A stretch of DNA of 64,000 nucleotides from Archangium gephyra. GTDB taxonomy: Bacteria; Myxococcota; Myxococcia; Myxococcales; Myxococcaceae. How positions within the stretch are numbered: position 1 is the first letter of the stretch; each line of letters begins with the position of its first letter. Positions 56,055-64,000 of this stretch are shown here, piece after piece. A program made the translations under genes and the position numbers. The stretch lies in NCBI RefSeq assembly GCF_001027285.1, contig NZ_CP011509.1:2426501-2490500 (forward strand). Reading direction: 5' to 3'. The notes beneath the pieces were generated by a model, which was not told the origin of the DNA, did no database searches, and saw only the letters and a program-made list of their open reading frames with translations.

Positions 56055-56489
56055 TCAGTGCGCCATGGCGGTGGAGGGCTCGGAGATGCCTTCGAGCACG
56101 CGGCCGGCCAGCCGCTGATCCTCCATCTCCATGGCGAGGTCCCCCAGGGAGACGATGCCGATGAGCCGCTCGCGCTCGTCCACGACGAGCAGGCGGCGCA
56201 CCTGGAGCTCTCCCATCTGCTGGGCAACGTCCTCCACGTCGTCGTCCACGGAGCACGTCTGCACGTTGCGCGTCATCACGTCGGCGACGGAGGCCGTGCG
56301 CGGGTTGAAGCCCAGGGCCAGTCCACGCACGACGATGTCCCGGTCGGTGATGATGCCCACCACGCGCTCGCCCTCGACGACGGGCAGGGCGCCCACGTTG
56401 AGCAGGCGCATCATCTCGGCGGCGGCCATCAACGTCGTCTCCGGGTGGGCGGCAACGGCGTCCGGAGTCATCACGTCGCGAATCTTCAT
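56055..56489 (-). CDS. CBS-domain pair protein
   Basis: 144 residues from MKIRDVMTPDAVA, with GAGGTG upstream; a start three codons earlier is possible. Two CBS domains: residues ~8-55 (LMAAAEMMRLLNVGALPVV, GIITDRDIVVRG) and ~70-125 (VEDVAQQMGELQVRRLLVVD, GIVSLGDLAMEM). Such stand-alone pairs bind adenine nucleotides and regulate partners. No partner is indicated. It converges on the FG-GAP gene. Confidence 0.88.
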   Translation of the reverse strand: MKIRDVMTPDAVAAHPETTLMAAAEMMRLLNVGALPVVEGERVVGIITDRDIVVRGLALGFNPRTASVADVMTRNVQTCSVDDDVEDVAQQMGELQVRRLLVVDERERLIGIVSLGDLAMEMEDQRLAGRVLEGISEPSTAMAH

Positions 56490-56644
56490 GGGACGCACCT
56501 CAGTGTGTGTGGATGCTTCGCAGGGGAGGGTGTGTCCGCTCCCGCGTGGCGGCCGCGTATTCCGCCTTCCCGGTTCGTGACTGGACGCCCGCTCTCCTGG
56601 CGGAGGGGCCTCGCGGGGCCACGGGCGTGTGCATCGTTGAACAC

Positions 56645-56959
56645 ATGGGGAGCGAAGCCATCGGGTGGTTCAGCTCGTTCGTGCTCGTGCTGACCATCGC
56701 CAATCAGGTCTACAGACAGTGGCGTTCCGGCACCAGCCAGGGGGTGTCCAGGTGGCTCTTCGTGGGGCAGCTCACCGCCTCCACGGGCTTCACCCTCTAC
56801 AGTGTCCTGGTGGGCAACTGGGTCTTCGTGGTGACCAACGCCCTGATGTGGGTGAGCGCGCTGGTGGGGCTCGCCATCGTGCTGAAGCACCGGCGCGCGG
56901 AGCGGCGGCTGTCCCCGCGCGGCACCGAGTCCACGGGCATGAGCCCCGCGAGGGCCTGA
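56645..56959 (+). CDS. PQ-loop/SemiSWEET-like membrane protein
   Basis: 104 residues with three membrane segments (IGWFSSFVLVLTIANQVYRQ; LFVGQLTASTGFTLYSVLVG; VFVVTNALMWVSALVGLAIV), the three-helix design of SemiSWEET sugar transporters. The motif that is usually PQ or PN reads NQ here (IANQVYRQWRSGTSQGVS). A dimer would form the transport path. Start at ATG 56645; no strong Shine-Dalgarno. Confidence 0.7.
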   Translation: MGSEAIGWFSSFVLVLTIANQVYRQWRSGTSQGVSRWLFVGQLTASTGFTLYSVLVGNWVFVVTNALMWVSALVGLAIVLKHRRAERRLSPRGTESTGMSPARA

Positions 56960-57044
56960 GCCACCCGGCCCCAGCCCCGTCCCACCCCAGGAGGGCCCCC
57001 AGGTGCCTCCCGAAGCGGGGCAGGGGGCCCGGGACACTACCGGC

Positions 57045-57359
57045 TCAGCTCACCGGCTGCGGCGACATCTGGCGGGTGAGCTCCTCGGGCGACTTCAGCA
57101 GCGAGGGGTGGCCGCCGTGCTGGATGCGCTGCTCCTCGTCGATGGGCGCGGAGAACGTCTTGGCGATCTTGTTGTAGGTCCCGAGGATGAGGATGGTGGG
57201 GGCCCACTGGCCCACGAAGTTCGCCCACGTCTTGCGTCCGCTGATCATCAGCAGGGCGCTGGCGGCCATGCACCCGATGGCGACGCCGAGGAAGCCGATG
57301 GAGGGAATGCGCCGCGTCTGCATCTCGACATTGGTGGTGACCGCGTCTTCGTTCTTCAT
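57045..57359 (-). CDS. Small membrane protein, unknown
   Basis: 104 residues from MKNEDAVTTNVEMQ, with CGGAGG upstream. Two hydrophobic stretches (SIGFLGVAIGCMAASALLMI; WAPTILILGTYNKIAKTF) are followed by a polar tail. DUF-type proteins of this kind are common but carry no known function. It is divergent from the ferritin-like gene. Confidence 0.6.
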   Translation of the reverse strand: MKNEDAVTTNVEMQTRRIPSIGFLGVAIGCMAASALLMISGRKTWANFVGQWAPTILILGTYNKIAKTFSAPIDEEQRIQHGGHPSLLKSPEELTRQMSPQPVS

Positions 57360-57535
57360 GTCCGGTGCCTCCGTTGGTGAGAGGTATGAGGCAAAGGTGC
57401 GCACGGGGGGCGCGGCCGGAGGCGGGGCGCTTCCCTGCCTGCTGTCCGGGCGGGCGCCGGGGCGGTGGGGTTGGCCGTGCGGGCCGGTCCGAGCAGATTG
57501 CCGGGGACTTTGAGGTGAGGGGGCGGGGAGGAGAC

Positions 57536-58006
57536 ATGGGTCGCAAGTCCGAGGTGGAGAAGCTGCGGAGCCTGGCGCAGATGGACGTGGACGCGGTGGG
57601 GGCGTACGACGCGGCGATCGCGCGGGTGAAGGAGCCGATGGTGCGCGAGCGGCTGAACGACTTCCGGGTGGATCACGTGCGCCACGTGCAGGATCTCAAC
57701 GCGTTCATCCGCCAGTTCGGGGGCGAGCCGGTGGAGCTGCGGCCGGACCTGAAGGGCGCGGCGATGAAGGGCCTGACGGCGATGACGAGCATGATGGGGA
57801 CGGAGGCGGCGCTGGTGGCCATGCTCGGCAACGAGGAGTTCACCAACCGGGCCTACGAGCTGGCGCTGAGCTTCGAGTGGAGCCCCGAGGTGCGCTCGCT
57901 CATCGAGAAGAACCGGCGGGACGAGGAGCGGCACATCACGTGGGTGAAGGACGCGGTGCGCCAACGTCCCTGGGTGCTCGACGAAGGCGCCGAAGTGCAA
58001 GCCTAG
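57536..58006 (+). CDS. Ferritin-like domain protein
   Basis: 156 residues from MGRKSEVEKLRSLAQ, with GGGAGGAG upstream. The helical bundle has Glu/His pairs compatible with a di-iron site: DVDAVGAYDAAI, DHVRHVQDLNAF, GTEAALVAML and RDEERHITWVKDA (the ERH and EE positions). It belongs to the DUF2383/ferritin-like group. A role in iron handling or oxidative stress is only inferred. Confidence 0.75.
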   Translation: MGRKSEVEKLRSLAQMDVDAVGAYDAAIARVKEPMVRERLNDFRVDHVRHVQDLNAFIRQFGGEPVELRPDLKGAAMKGLTAMTSMMGTEAALVAMLGNEEFTNRAYELALSFEWSPEVRSLIEKNRRDEERHITWVKDAVRQRPWVLDEGAEVQA

Positions 58007-58095
58007 AGGAATCTCCCCCAGGGCCAGGGTGAGGGTCTACATTGGGTGGACCCATCCCGCGCGGAGCGCGGAATCCCGAGCCCCGGAGGCCCCAC

Positions 58096-59256
58096 GTGAG
58101 TGACACCCTGCCCGAGCTGCGCGAGACGCTGAGGGAGCTGGTCGCGTTGGACACGACGTCCTCGCGCCCCAATGCGCCGCTGGTGGAGTGGGCGGGAGCG
58201 CGGCTGGAGGCGGCGGGCTTCCAGGTGGAGCGCGTCGCGTACCGGGACGGGGCGGGGGTGGAGAAGGTGAACCTCGTCGCGGTGAAGGGCGGCGGGGGCG
58301 AGGAGCGCGCGGGGCTGGCGCTGGTGGGGCACACGGACTGCGTGCCGTACGACGCGGCGTGGACGGACGCGCTGCGGCTGACGGAGCGGGACGGGAGGCT
58401 GTACGGCCGGGGGGCGTGTGACACGAAGGGCTTCATCGCCTGCGCGCTGTACGCGGCCACGCACCTCACGGGGAAGCTGAAGGCGCCGTTGATGGTGCTG
58501 CTGACGGCGGACGAGGAGCTGGGCTGCGAGGGCGCCAAGCAGCTGGTGGCGCTGGGCAAGGGGCGGGCGAGGCACGCCATCGTGGGGGAGCCCACGTCGC
58601 TGGTGCCGGTGCGGGCGCACAAGGGGTACTGCCTGGCGGAGGTGGAGGTGCGGGGGCGCGAGGGGCACAGCGCGTACCCGGACGAGGGCGCCTCGGCCAT
58701 CTTCCGCGCGGGGCGCTTCCTGCAGAAGCTGGAGACGCTGGCGCGCACGCGGCTGCGCGAGGAGCGGGACGAGTCCTTCGAGCCGCCCTTCACCACGGTG
58801 AACGTGGGCCTCATCAGCGGGGGCAAGGCGCCCAACGTCATCTCCGGGGCGTGCCGCTTCACGGTGGAGTGGCGCCCCATTCCGCGGCAGCCCCAGGAGC
58901 GGGTGCTGGAGCTGCTGGAGTCCATCCGGCACGAGCTGGTGCGGGACGAGCCCGGCTACGAGGCGCGCATCCAGCTGTTGCGCTCGGAGCCGGCGGTGGA
59001 CACGCGGGCGGATGCGGAGGTGGTGCGGGTGCTGGCGGAGCTGTCCGGCAACGCGCCCATCACGGTGCCTTTCGGGACGGAGGCCCCGCAGCTCACGGAG
59101 CTGGGCGCGCAGGCGGTGGTGTTCGGCCCGGGGGACATCCGCGTGGCGCACCAGACGGGCGAGTACGTCCCGCTGGAGCACCTGGTGCGCTGTGAGGTGT
59201 ACCTGACCCGGGCCATCGCCCACTTCTGCGGCGCCGCGGTAACGGGAACCCCCTAG
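58096..59256 (+). CDS. argE: M20 peptidase, ArgE-like acetylornithine deacetylase
   Basis: 386 residues from GTG 58096, preceded by CCGGAGG. Zinc ligands are seen in LVGHTDCVPYD, GRGACDTKGFIA, LTADEELGCEGAK and the C-terminal VFGPGDIRVAHQTGEYVP. The substrate His and dimer domain lie in between. Closest in pattern to acetylornithine deacetylases, which release ornithine in arginine synthesis; a succinyl-diaminopimelate desuccinylase is possible. No other arg gene is adjacent. Confidence 0.8.
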   Translation: MSDTLPELRETLRELVALDTTSSRPNAPLVEWAGARLEAAGFQVERVAYRDGAGVEKVNLVAVKGGGGEERAGLALVGHTDCVPYDAAWTDALRLTERDGRLYGRGACDTKGFIACALYAATHLTGKLKAPLMVLLTADEELGCEGAKQLVALGKGRARHAIVGEPTSLVPVRAHKGYCLAEVEVRGREGHSAYPDEGASAIFRAGRFLQKLETLARTRLREERDESFEPPFTTVNVGLISGGKAPNVISGACRFTVEWRPIPRQPQERVLELLESIRHELVRDEPGYEARIQLLRSEPAVDTRADAEVVRVLAELSGNAPITVPFGTEAPQLTELGAQAVVFGPGDIRVAHQTGEYVPLEHLVRCEVYLTRAIAHFCGAAVTGTP

Positions 59257-59304
59257 TGAGGGTCAAGACGCACCCGGGCATTCCGAGAGGGAGAATCGCT
59301 GGAC

Positions 59305-59335
59305 TTGTCTGCTTTCCCGCCTTGGGTGTTACATT
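59305..59335 (+). promoter_or_regulatory. Candidate promoter of the V4R-like gene
   Basis: TTGTCT (59305-59310) lies upstream of an extended -10, TGT-TACATT (59327-59335). The start codon follows at 59370 with GGAGG between. The spacing is 19 bases, slightly long. It is the most promoter-like sequence in this gap. Confidence 0.35.
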
Positions 59336-59369
59336 CTTGAAAGGTAGGGCCACGGGGAGGGGCCGCGAC

Positions 59370-59966
59370 ATGCAATTCGTCCCTTTCGAAGAGGGCATCG
59401 AGGTCAAGGGACAGGCAGTGAAGGCGGTCGTGGACGGCTTCAGCAACTTCGCGGTGCTGGGCAGTGCCTACCTGCTGGACGAGGGCATTGGCACGCCCAA
59501 TGCCAAGGGCCAGGCCCACCTGGATCTGGAGGGGTGGTACTCGCAGCGCTCCTGGTTGCTGTGCTTCCAGCAGATCGGCAAGCAGCTGGGGGACGGGCTG
59601 TTGACGCAGATCGGCATGGCCATCCCCCGCAGCGTGCAGTTGCCGGAGGGCATCCGCGACATCTACAGCGCCCTCAAGGCCGTGGACGTGGCCTACCACC
59701 TCAACCACCGCAAGAACGGCCGGCCCATGTTCGACCTGGAGACCGGGCGGATGGTGGAGGGGATTGGCCACTACGGCTACGAGCCGGTGCCCGGGCAGCG
59801 GAAGATCATCAGCCTGTGCGAGACGCCGTATCCGTGCGCGTTCGACCACGGGGTGCTCACGGCCATGGCCCAGCGCTACGAGTCGAGTGCACGCGTGGTG
59901 CATGACGAGACGAAGCCGTGCCGCAAGTGGCGGGGCGATCGCTGCACCTACGTCATCACCTGGTGA
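59370..59966 (+). CDS. V4R/heme-NO-binding-like protein
   Basis: 198 residues from MQFVPFEEGIEVKG; GGGGAGG lies upstream, and the longer frame to 59256 is not protein-like. The C-terminal half (SLCETPYPCAFDHGVLTAMA; HDETKPCRKWRGDRCTYVI) has the paired Cys and G-x-x-x-A pattern of V4R-type small-molecule-binding domains. In myxobacteria such stand-alone proteins sit near signalling genes; here a double-receiver GGDEF gene follows. The ligand is unknown. Confidence 0.55.
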   Translation: MQFVPFEEGIEVKGQAVKAVVDGFSNFAVLGSAYLLDEGIGTPNAKGQAHLDLEGWYSQRSWLLCFQQIGKQLGDGLLTQIGMAIPRSVQLPEGIRDIYSALKAVDVAYHLNHRKNGRPMFDLETGRMVEGIGHYGYEPVPGQRKIISLCETPYPCAFDHGVLTAMAQRYESSARVVHDETKPCRKWRGDRCTYVITW

Positions 59967-59969
59967 AGG

Positions 59970-59992
59970 GCTTCCCAGCAGGCCTGGGAAGC
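59970..59992 (+). terminator. Hairpin after the V4R-like gene
   Basis: GCTTCCCAG-N5-CTGGGAAGC, a perfect nine-base stem just after the stop codon. A purine-rich stretch, not a T-run, follows, so it would be a factor-independent terminator of weak form at best. Confidence 0.4.
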
Positions 59993-60088
59993 AGGGGAGG
60001 GTGTCCGGGAGGGAGCAATTCACGCCCCCCTCCCTCCCTCCGTCTCCTCCACCTGATAGCCTGAAGGCCAGCAGACAGAACGGATCCC

Positions 60089-61762
60089 ATGGCAGCGCTC
60101 AATTCCCTCGGAACCACGGGCCGCGTCCTCCTGGTGGATGACAGCCCCATCGCACTCGAAGCCATCGGCTCCCGGTTGACGGAGAGCGGGCTGGACGTGG
60201 TGATGACCACCTCTCCCCGCGAGTCCCTCGGGCTCGCGACCGAGGGTCCCCAGCCGTTCGATCTGCTCATCCTCGACGTGATGATGCCGGAGATGAATGG
60301 CCACGAGCTGACGCGCCGCCTGCGCAGCCACGCGCGCACCAGCAACACGCCCATCCTCCTGCTCACCTCGCTGGACTCCACGGATGACCGGGTGAATGGC
60401 CTGGTGGCGGGCGCCGACGACTTCTTCACGAAGACGGCGCCGGACGCGGAGATGCTGGCCCGGGTGCGCTCGTTCATCTCGCTGGGGAAGATGCGCGCCC
60501 AGCTGCAGGCGCAGCACGAGGCCATGGCCCGCGTCATGCGCGAGCCGGACGCGCCCACCCCGCCCCAGGCCCGGGTGGAGATCATCCACCACATGCCCGT
60601 GGTGAGCGAGCGGCTCGCGCGGGCCCTGCGCGGCTCGCCCGTGGGGGGCGAGTTCCAGCTCACCCAGCGCGCGCCCTCGCAGCGCCTGGGCACCTCGGAC
60701 GCGGATCTGCTCGTCGTCAGCTACCCGGTGGCGCTCGAGGGGGATCAGCCGCTGCTCAAGCGCTTCGGCTTCGACGAGGAGGCGCCCGCCATGCTCGTGG
60801 TGGACGAGACGGAGTCCACCTCGCGGCGCGTGATGGCGTTCGACGCCGGCGCGGACGACTACCTCACCCTGCAGACGCCCATGGCCGAGCTGGCCGCCCG
60901 TTTGGCCAGTGCCCTGCGCCGCCAGCGCCGCCAGCGCCAGCTGCGCACCTCGCGCGACCGCGCCATGCTGGTGGCGGTGACGGACCCGCTCACCGGGCTG
61001 TACAACCGCGCCTACTTCCACGAGGCCCTGGGCGTCGAGTTCCGCCGGGCCCAGCGCTACAAGCACCCGATGACGCTGGTGCTGCTGGACCTGGACCACT
61101 TCAAGCAGGTCAACGACAACCTCGGCCACACCGCCGGGGACCAGGCGCTGCGCGAGGTGTCACTGCGGCTGCGCCAGACGGCGCGCTCGACGGACGTGGT
61201 GGCCCGGCACGGCGGCGAGGAGTTCGCGATGATCCTCCCCGAGACGGACCTGGAGCACGGGCTGATCGCCGCCGAGCGCTTCCGGGCCGCGGTGGACGGG
61301 GCCACGGTGCACGGGGCCCGCGGAGGCAGCCGCTCGCTGACCATCAGCGCCGGAGTGGGCTGCTACCCCGCGCACGCCACCTCCATGTCCGAGCTCATCG
61401 AGCTCACCGACGCGGCGCTCTACAACGCCAAGCGCCAGGGCCGCAACCGGGTGTGTCCGGTGACGGTGGGCTCGGAGCCCGCCGCCCAGGCTCCGATACC
61501 CGCCACCAGCTCCACCAACACCGTCCTGGAGCGGCTGCGCCGGCTCGTGGCGGAGGACGTGGAAGGTCCACTCACGGCCACGCGCACGGCCGCCCGCATG
61601 TTGCACGAGGCCTCCGCCCCCGGAGACGCGCTGCACATCCTCACCACGCAGCTGCGCTCCTCCTCGGATGAGGTCCGGCAGGAGCTGCTGCGGGTGATGG
61701 ACGATCTGTCCCGGGCCATCCTCGACGCCGGCCGGGCGAGCGCCCCGCGCGAGCACAAGTGA
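60089..61762 (+). CDS. Double-receiver diguanylate cyclase
   Basis: 557 residues. Receiver 1 (about 12-130) is complete: VLLVDDSPIA, LLILDVMMPEMNG and the Lys in DDFFTKTAP. Receiver 2 (about 170-290) has lost its acceptor Asp (DADLLVVSYPV) and Lys (DDYLTLQTP), so it is a pseudo-receiver. The GGDEF domain has the active RHGGEEF and an RxxD inhibitory site (RSTD) five residues before it. It should make cyclic di-GMP in a phosphorylation-dependent, product-inhibited way. The layout is like PleD. A helical tail of ~80 residues is extra. Confidence 0.9.
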   Translation: MAALNSLGTTGRVLLVDDSPIALEAIGSRLTESGLDVVMTTSPRESLGLATEGPQPFDLLILDVMMPEMNGHELTRRLRSHARTSNTPILLLTSLDSTDDRVNGLVAGADDFFTKTAPDAEMLARVRSFISLGKMRAQLQAQHEAMARVMREPDAPTPPQARVEIIHHMPVVSERLARALRGSPVGGEFQLTQRAPSQRLGTSDADLLVVSYPVALEGDQPLLKRFGFDEEAPAMLVVDETESTSRRVMAFDAGADDYLTLQTPMAELAARLASALRRQRRQRQLRTSRDRAMLVAVTDPLTGLYNRAYFHEALGVEFRRAQRYKHPMTLVLLDLDHFKQVNDNLGHTAGDQALREVSLRLRQTARSTDVVARHGGEEFAMILPETDLEHGLIAAERFRAAVDGATVHGARGGSRSLTISAGVGCYPAHATSMSELIELTDAALYNAKRQGRNRVCPVTVGSEPAAQAPIPATSSTNTVLERLRRLVAEDVEGPLTATRTAARMLHEASAPGDALHILTTQLRSSSDEVRQELLRVMDDLSRAILDAGRASAPREHK

Positions 61763-61783
61763 CGCGGGCGCCTCGCGCGCCTC

Positions 61784-63097
61784 CTACAGCCCCGTGCCGG
61801 TGTACCGCTGGAAGGGGCCGGTGATGACCACGGTGAGGCCATCGCTCTGCAGGTTGGCGAAGAGCGCGCGCCCATCCGGAGAGAAGCACACCCCGGCGAA
61901 CTCGCCCTGGGAGAGCGCGTTGCGCGCGAGGTTCTTCACCTGCCCGGAAGGGGTGAGGATGCGCAGGTGCTCGTCGGGCCTGCGCGGGTCGTCTCCGTCC
62001 TCGGCCATCACCACATCGCCCCAGGGGGCCACGCAGAGGTTGTCCGGCATGTCGAGCAGGCTCCGGTCCTCCGCCTGGGCCAGCAGTTGAAGCGTGCCGC
62101 CCTGAAGGCCCGAGGCCGTGTAGCGCCAGAGCTGCCCGCCGGACTCGGGGCCACCCGTGGTGGCGCAGAAGTAGAGGGCGCCCTCGTGGAAGAAGATGCC
62201 CTCGCCGCGGCGGAAGAGGGCGGCCCCGCGCCCGGCACCCTGGGCGCGGAGGGAGTCGTCCTGGGCACCCGGGCGGGGCAGGTCCACCCAGTCCACCTGG
62301 AAGGTATCGCCCGGCTGGACGCGCGCGTTCATGTCCCGTGAGGGCTCGGCCTCCACGCGCAGGGCCTGCAACCGGCCCCGGGACTCCGGCCCGAGCCGCT
62401 CGCCGGGGCTCTCCGGGACGAAGCGGTAGAGGCAGCCGTCGCCCCGGTCCTCGGTGAGGTACGTGACGAAGGACGTGGGGTCCACCACGGCCGCCTCGTG
62501 GTTCATCTTGCCGAGCGCGGGGACGGGCACCGCGTCCCGTACCTCGCTGGCCGCCGGGTCACAGAGGAAGACGTAGCCGTGGCCGTCCTTCACGGTCTCC
62601 TCGCAGGTGAGCCAGCCCCACGGCGAGGCCCCCCCGGCGCAGTTGCGCGCGGAGCCCGTGAGCACGAGGTTGCTGGAGACGCGGGTGAGGGTGCTGGCGT
62701 CCACCACCACGCGCGTCACGCCCCCCGGGTGGCCGTCCTGGGGCCGGTACGCCTGAGGCGGCACCGGCTGCCCGGCGAAGTACGGGCCCAGGCCCTCCTG
62801 GCCCGCCTCGAGCTCGTGGTTGCGCATCAGCACCAGCGTGTGGCTGCCCTCGGGCCCGGCGAAGCAGCCCATGCCGTCGGGCTGTCCCGGGACGCGGTAG
62901 CCGTCGCTCATCCGCTCTCCCCGGCGCTCGAGGATGCGGTAGCGGAAGCCCTCGGGCAGCTCCAGGACGCCGTCCGGATCCGGCAGCAGGCCGCCGCGAT
63001 TCTCGGGAAGGACACAGCGGCCCAGCACGAAGGGCAGCGCGAGGGCCGTGCTCGCCCGGAGGAAGGAGCGGCGGTGGAGGCCGCGCGGGTGGCTCAT
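61784..63097 (-). CDS. PhoX-like Tat-exported phosphatase family protein (DUF839)
   Basis: 437 residues. The Tat signal is HRRSFLRASTALALPFVLG. The DUF839 domain is recognisable from MRNHELEAGQEGLGPYF, WLTCEETVKDGHGYVF, KMNHEAAVVDP and DNLCVAPWGDVVMAEDG. PhoX enzymes use calcium and iron to hydrolyse phosphate monoesters in the periplasm. This member has the acidic calcium-binding positions, but the Cys ligand of PhoX iron is not certain. It is convergent with the GGDEF gene, 21 bases apart. Confidence 0.85.
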   Translation of the reverse strand: MSHPRGLHRRSFLRASTALALPFVLGRCVLPENRGGLLPDPDGVLELPEGFRYRILERRGERMSDGYRVPGQPDGMGCFAGPEGSHTLVLMRNHELEAGQEGLGPYFAGQPVPPQAYRPQDGHPGGVTRVVVDASTLTRVSSNLVLTGSARNCAGGASPWGWLTCEETVKDGHGYVFLCDPAASEVRDAVPVPALGKMNHEAAVVDPTSFVTYLTEDRGDGCLYRFVPESPGERLGPESRGRLQALRVEAEPSRDMNARVQPGDTFQVDWVDLPRPGAQDDSLRAQGAGRGAALFRRGEGIFFHEGALYFCATTGGPESGGQLWRYTASGLQGGTLQLLAQAEDRSLLDMPDNLCVAPWGDVVMAEDGDDPRRPDEHLRILTPSGQVKNLARNALSQGEFAGVCFSPDGRALFANLQSDGLTVVITGPFQRYTGTGL

Positions 63098-63221
63098 GGT
63101 GGGTAGAAGAGCGAAGCGCGAGGCCCACGTCGAGTGGCGGGGGAGCGGGCGCTTCCCGCTCGCCAGTGCCCCTGGGGGGGATATGATTGATGCTCAAACT
63201 TTTGCTTCAGGAGAACGGGAC

Positions 63222-64000
63222 ATGGGGAAGAGGCTGCTGGCACCACTGTGCGCCTTCGTGCTCGCCACGGGGTGCGTGCCGCAGGGCAAGTACGACGTGG
63301 CGATGCAGAAGGCCCAGACACTCGACGAGCAGCTGCAGGAGGAGAAGGGGGCCCGGGCGGCGGCGGACGCGAAGGTGCGCCAGCTGGAGGAGCAGGTGAA
63401 GGGGCTGGAGGAGAAGGTGTCGGGGCTGGAGCAGGACAAGGCGGCGCTGAGCACGCGCCTGAACACAGCGGAGGCGCGGCTGACGGCGGGGGCGGCCGAG
63501 CGCCGGGCATTGGAGCAGAAGAACGCGGAGCTCTCGGCGCTCAACGAGGAGCTGGCCAGCTCCCGGCGCAAGCTGGCCGAGGCGAAGGAGGCACTGGAGA
63601 AGCGGAGCGCCGAGTACGAGAGCCTCGCCAAGAGCCTGGAGAAGGAGATCTCCGAGGGGAAGATCGAGCTGTCGGAGCTGCGGGGCCGGATGACGGTGAA
63701 CCTGAAGGACAAGATCCTGTTCGCCTCGGGCTCGGCGCGGGTGGGCAAGGAGGGGCTGGAGGCGCTGGCGAAGATCGCGGAGGCGCTCAAGGGAGTGCAG
63801 GGGAAGATCATCCGGGTGGAGGGACACACGGACGACGTGCCCACGGACCCGAAGGGGCCGTTCCCGTCGAACTGGGAGCTGAGCCTGGCGCGGTCGATGG
63901 CGGTGGTGCGCTCGCTGCAGGACGCGGGGGTGGACCCCACGGTGCTGTCGGCGGCGGGCTATGGCCCGTACCAGCCCATCGCGCCCAACGACTCGCCGGA
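63222..64000 (+). CDS. OmpA-family lipoprotein with coiled coil, 3' end missing
   Basis: The frame runs from ATG 63222 (CAGGAGA upstream) off the right edge, giving 259 residues. The signal ends in LATGC. Residues ~30-150 are a long coiled coil rich in Glu/Lys/Ala. An OmpA/MotB-type peptidoglycan-binding domain follows: KDKILFASGSARVGKEGLEAL, EGHTDDVPTD and NWELSLARSMAVV. It is an outer-membrane lipoprotein that ties the envelope to the cell wall. The C-terminal end of the OmpA domain lies beyond the window. Confidence 0.88.
   Translation, partial: MGKRLLAPLCAFVLATGCVPQGKYDVAMQKAQTLDEQLQEEKGARAAADAKVRQLEEQVKGLEEKVSGLEQDKAALSTRLNTAEARLTAGAAERRALEQKNAELSALNEELASSRRKLAEAKEALEKRSAEYESLAKSLEKEISEGKIELSELRGRMTVNLKDKILFASGSARVGKEGLEALAKIAEALKGVQGKIIRVEGHTDDVPTDPKGPFPSNWELSLARSMAVVRSLQDAGVDPTVLSAAGYGPYQPIAPNDSP

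Noticed and set aside
52240-56256. Minus-strand open frame of 1338 codons opposite the FG-GAP gene
   Set aside because: Arg/His/Ala-rich with no domain; an antisense shadow of nine evident FG-GAP repeats.

Overview
The window is 64 kb of uniformly GC-rich DNA. It most resembles a chromosome segment from a myxobacterium of the Cystobacterineae type (Archangium/Cystobacter-like). That placement is inferred from gene content, not from a marker gene. The supporting content is a SitA-like lipoprotein toxin with a HEAT-repeat partner, a Ser/Thr kinase with a PEGA tail, many lipoproteins with clear lipoboxes, a Cys-rich surface protein, an FG-GAP giant lipoprotein and a bacteriophytochrome operon. 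No rRNA, tRNA, CRISPR array, IS transposase or phage module was seen.

Layout. 1-2.5 kb: the 3' end of a GlxA/AraC regulator and a convergent PAS-only protein, separated exactly by a 158-bp inverted-repeat element (second copy at 38.6 kb). 2.7-9.3 kb: an aromatic-compound catabolic island with a cyclase, a fumarylacetoacetate-hydrolase-family protein, a LysR regulator, an alpha/beta hydrolase, a type I extradiol dioxygenase, a small Rieske protein and a FAD monooxygenase. 9.4-13.8 kb: the large helicase Lhr, carrying what looks like an in-frame REP-type insertion. 14.5-20.4 kb (minus strand): a six-gene ABC operon with the composition of the rhizobial glycerol transporter GlpSTPQUV. 20.6-23.0 kb: a lipoprotein subtilase. 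23.2-27.7 kb: heme oxygenase, bacteriophytochrome (with an apparent frameshift at a G8 tract), an Rcp-type response regulator and a receiver-kinase, all overlapping. 27.7-31.7 kb: two nearly identical pseudokinase-like genes flanking a compositionally foreign GHKL ATPase. 31.9-36.1 kb: a TPR protein, a Cys-rich lipoprotein and a Ser/Thr kinase, with a fossil kinase fragment just upstream of the kinase. 36.3-43.6 kb: lipoproteins, a repeat-containing secreted protein, an oppB fragment, an SnoaL-like protein, a barrel-like protein and a DUF4091 protein. 43.7-46.6 kb: DUF952, the SitA-like toxin with its candidate immunity gene, and DUF420. 46.7-56.0 kb: a five-gene export operon (two heme-motif proteins, a DUF1501 Tat protein, an FG-GAP lipoprotein). 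56.1-64.0 kb: CBS pair, PQ-loop protein, ferritin-like protein, M20 peptidase (ArgE-like), V4R-like protein, double-receiver GGDEF protein, PhoX-like protein, and an OmpA lipoprotein cut by the window edge.

How parts work together. The catabolic island contains ring hydroxylation, extradiol cleavage, C-C hydrolysis and downstream hydrolases, with a shared sequence word in both regulatory gaps. The Glp-like operon should import a small polyol. The phytochrome operon makes its own bilin and contains two dedicated receivers. The 27.7-36 kb block combines kinase-related duplication, decay and an inserted ATPase; this is the best candidate for an undescribed system, together with the toxin/immunity pair and the DUF1501 operon. 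All functional statements rest on reading motifs by eye, with no database search.
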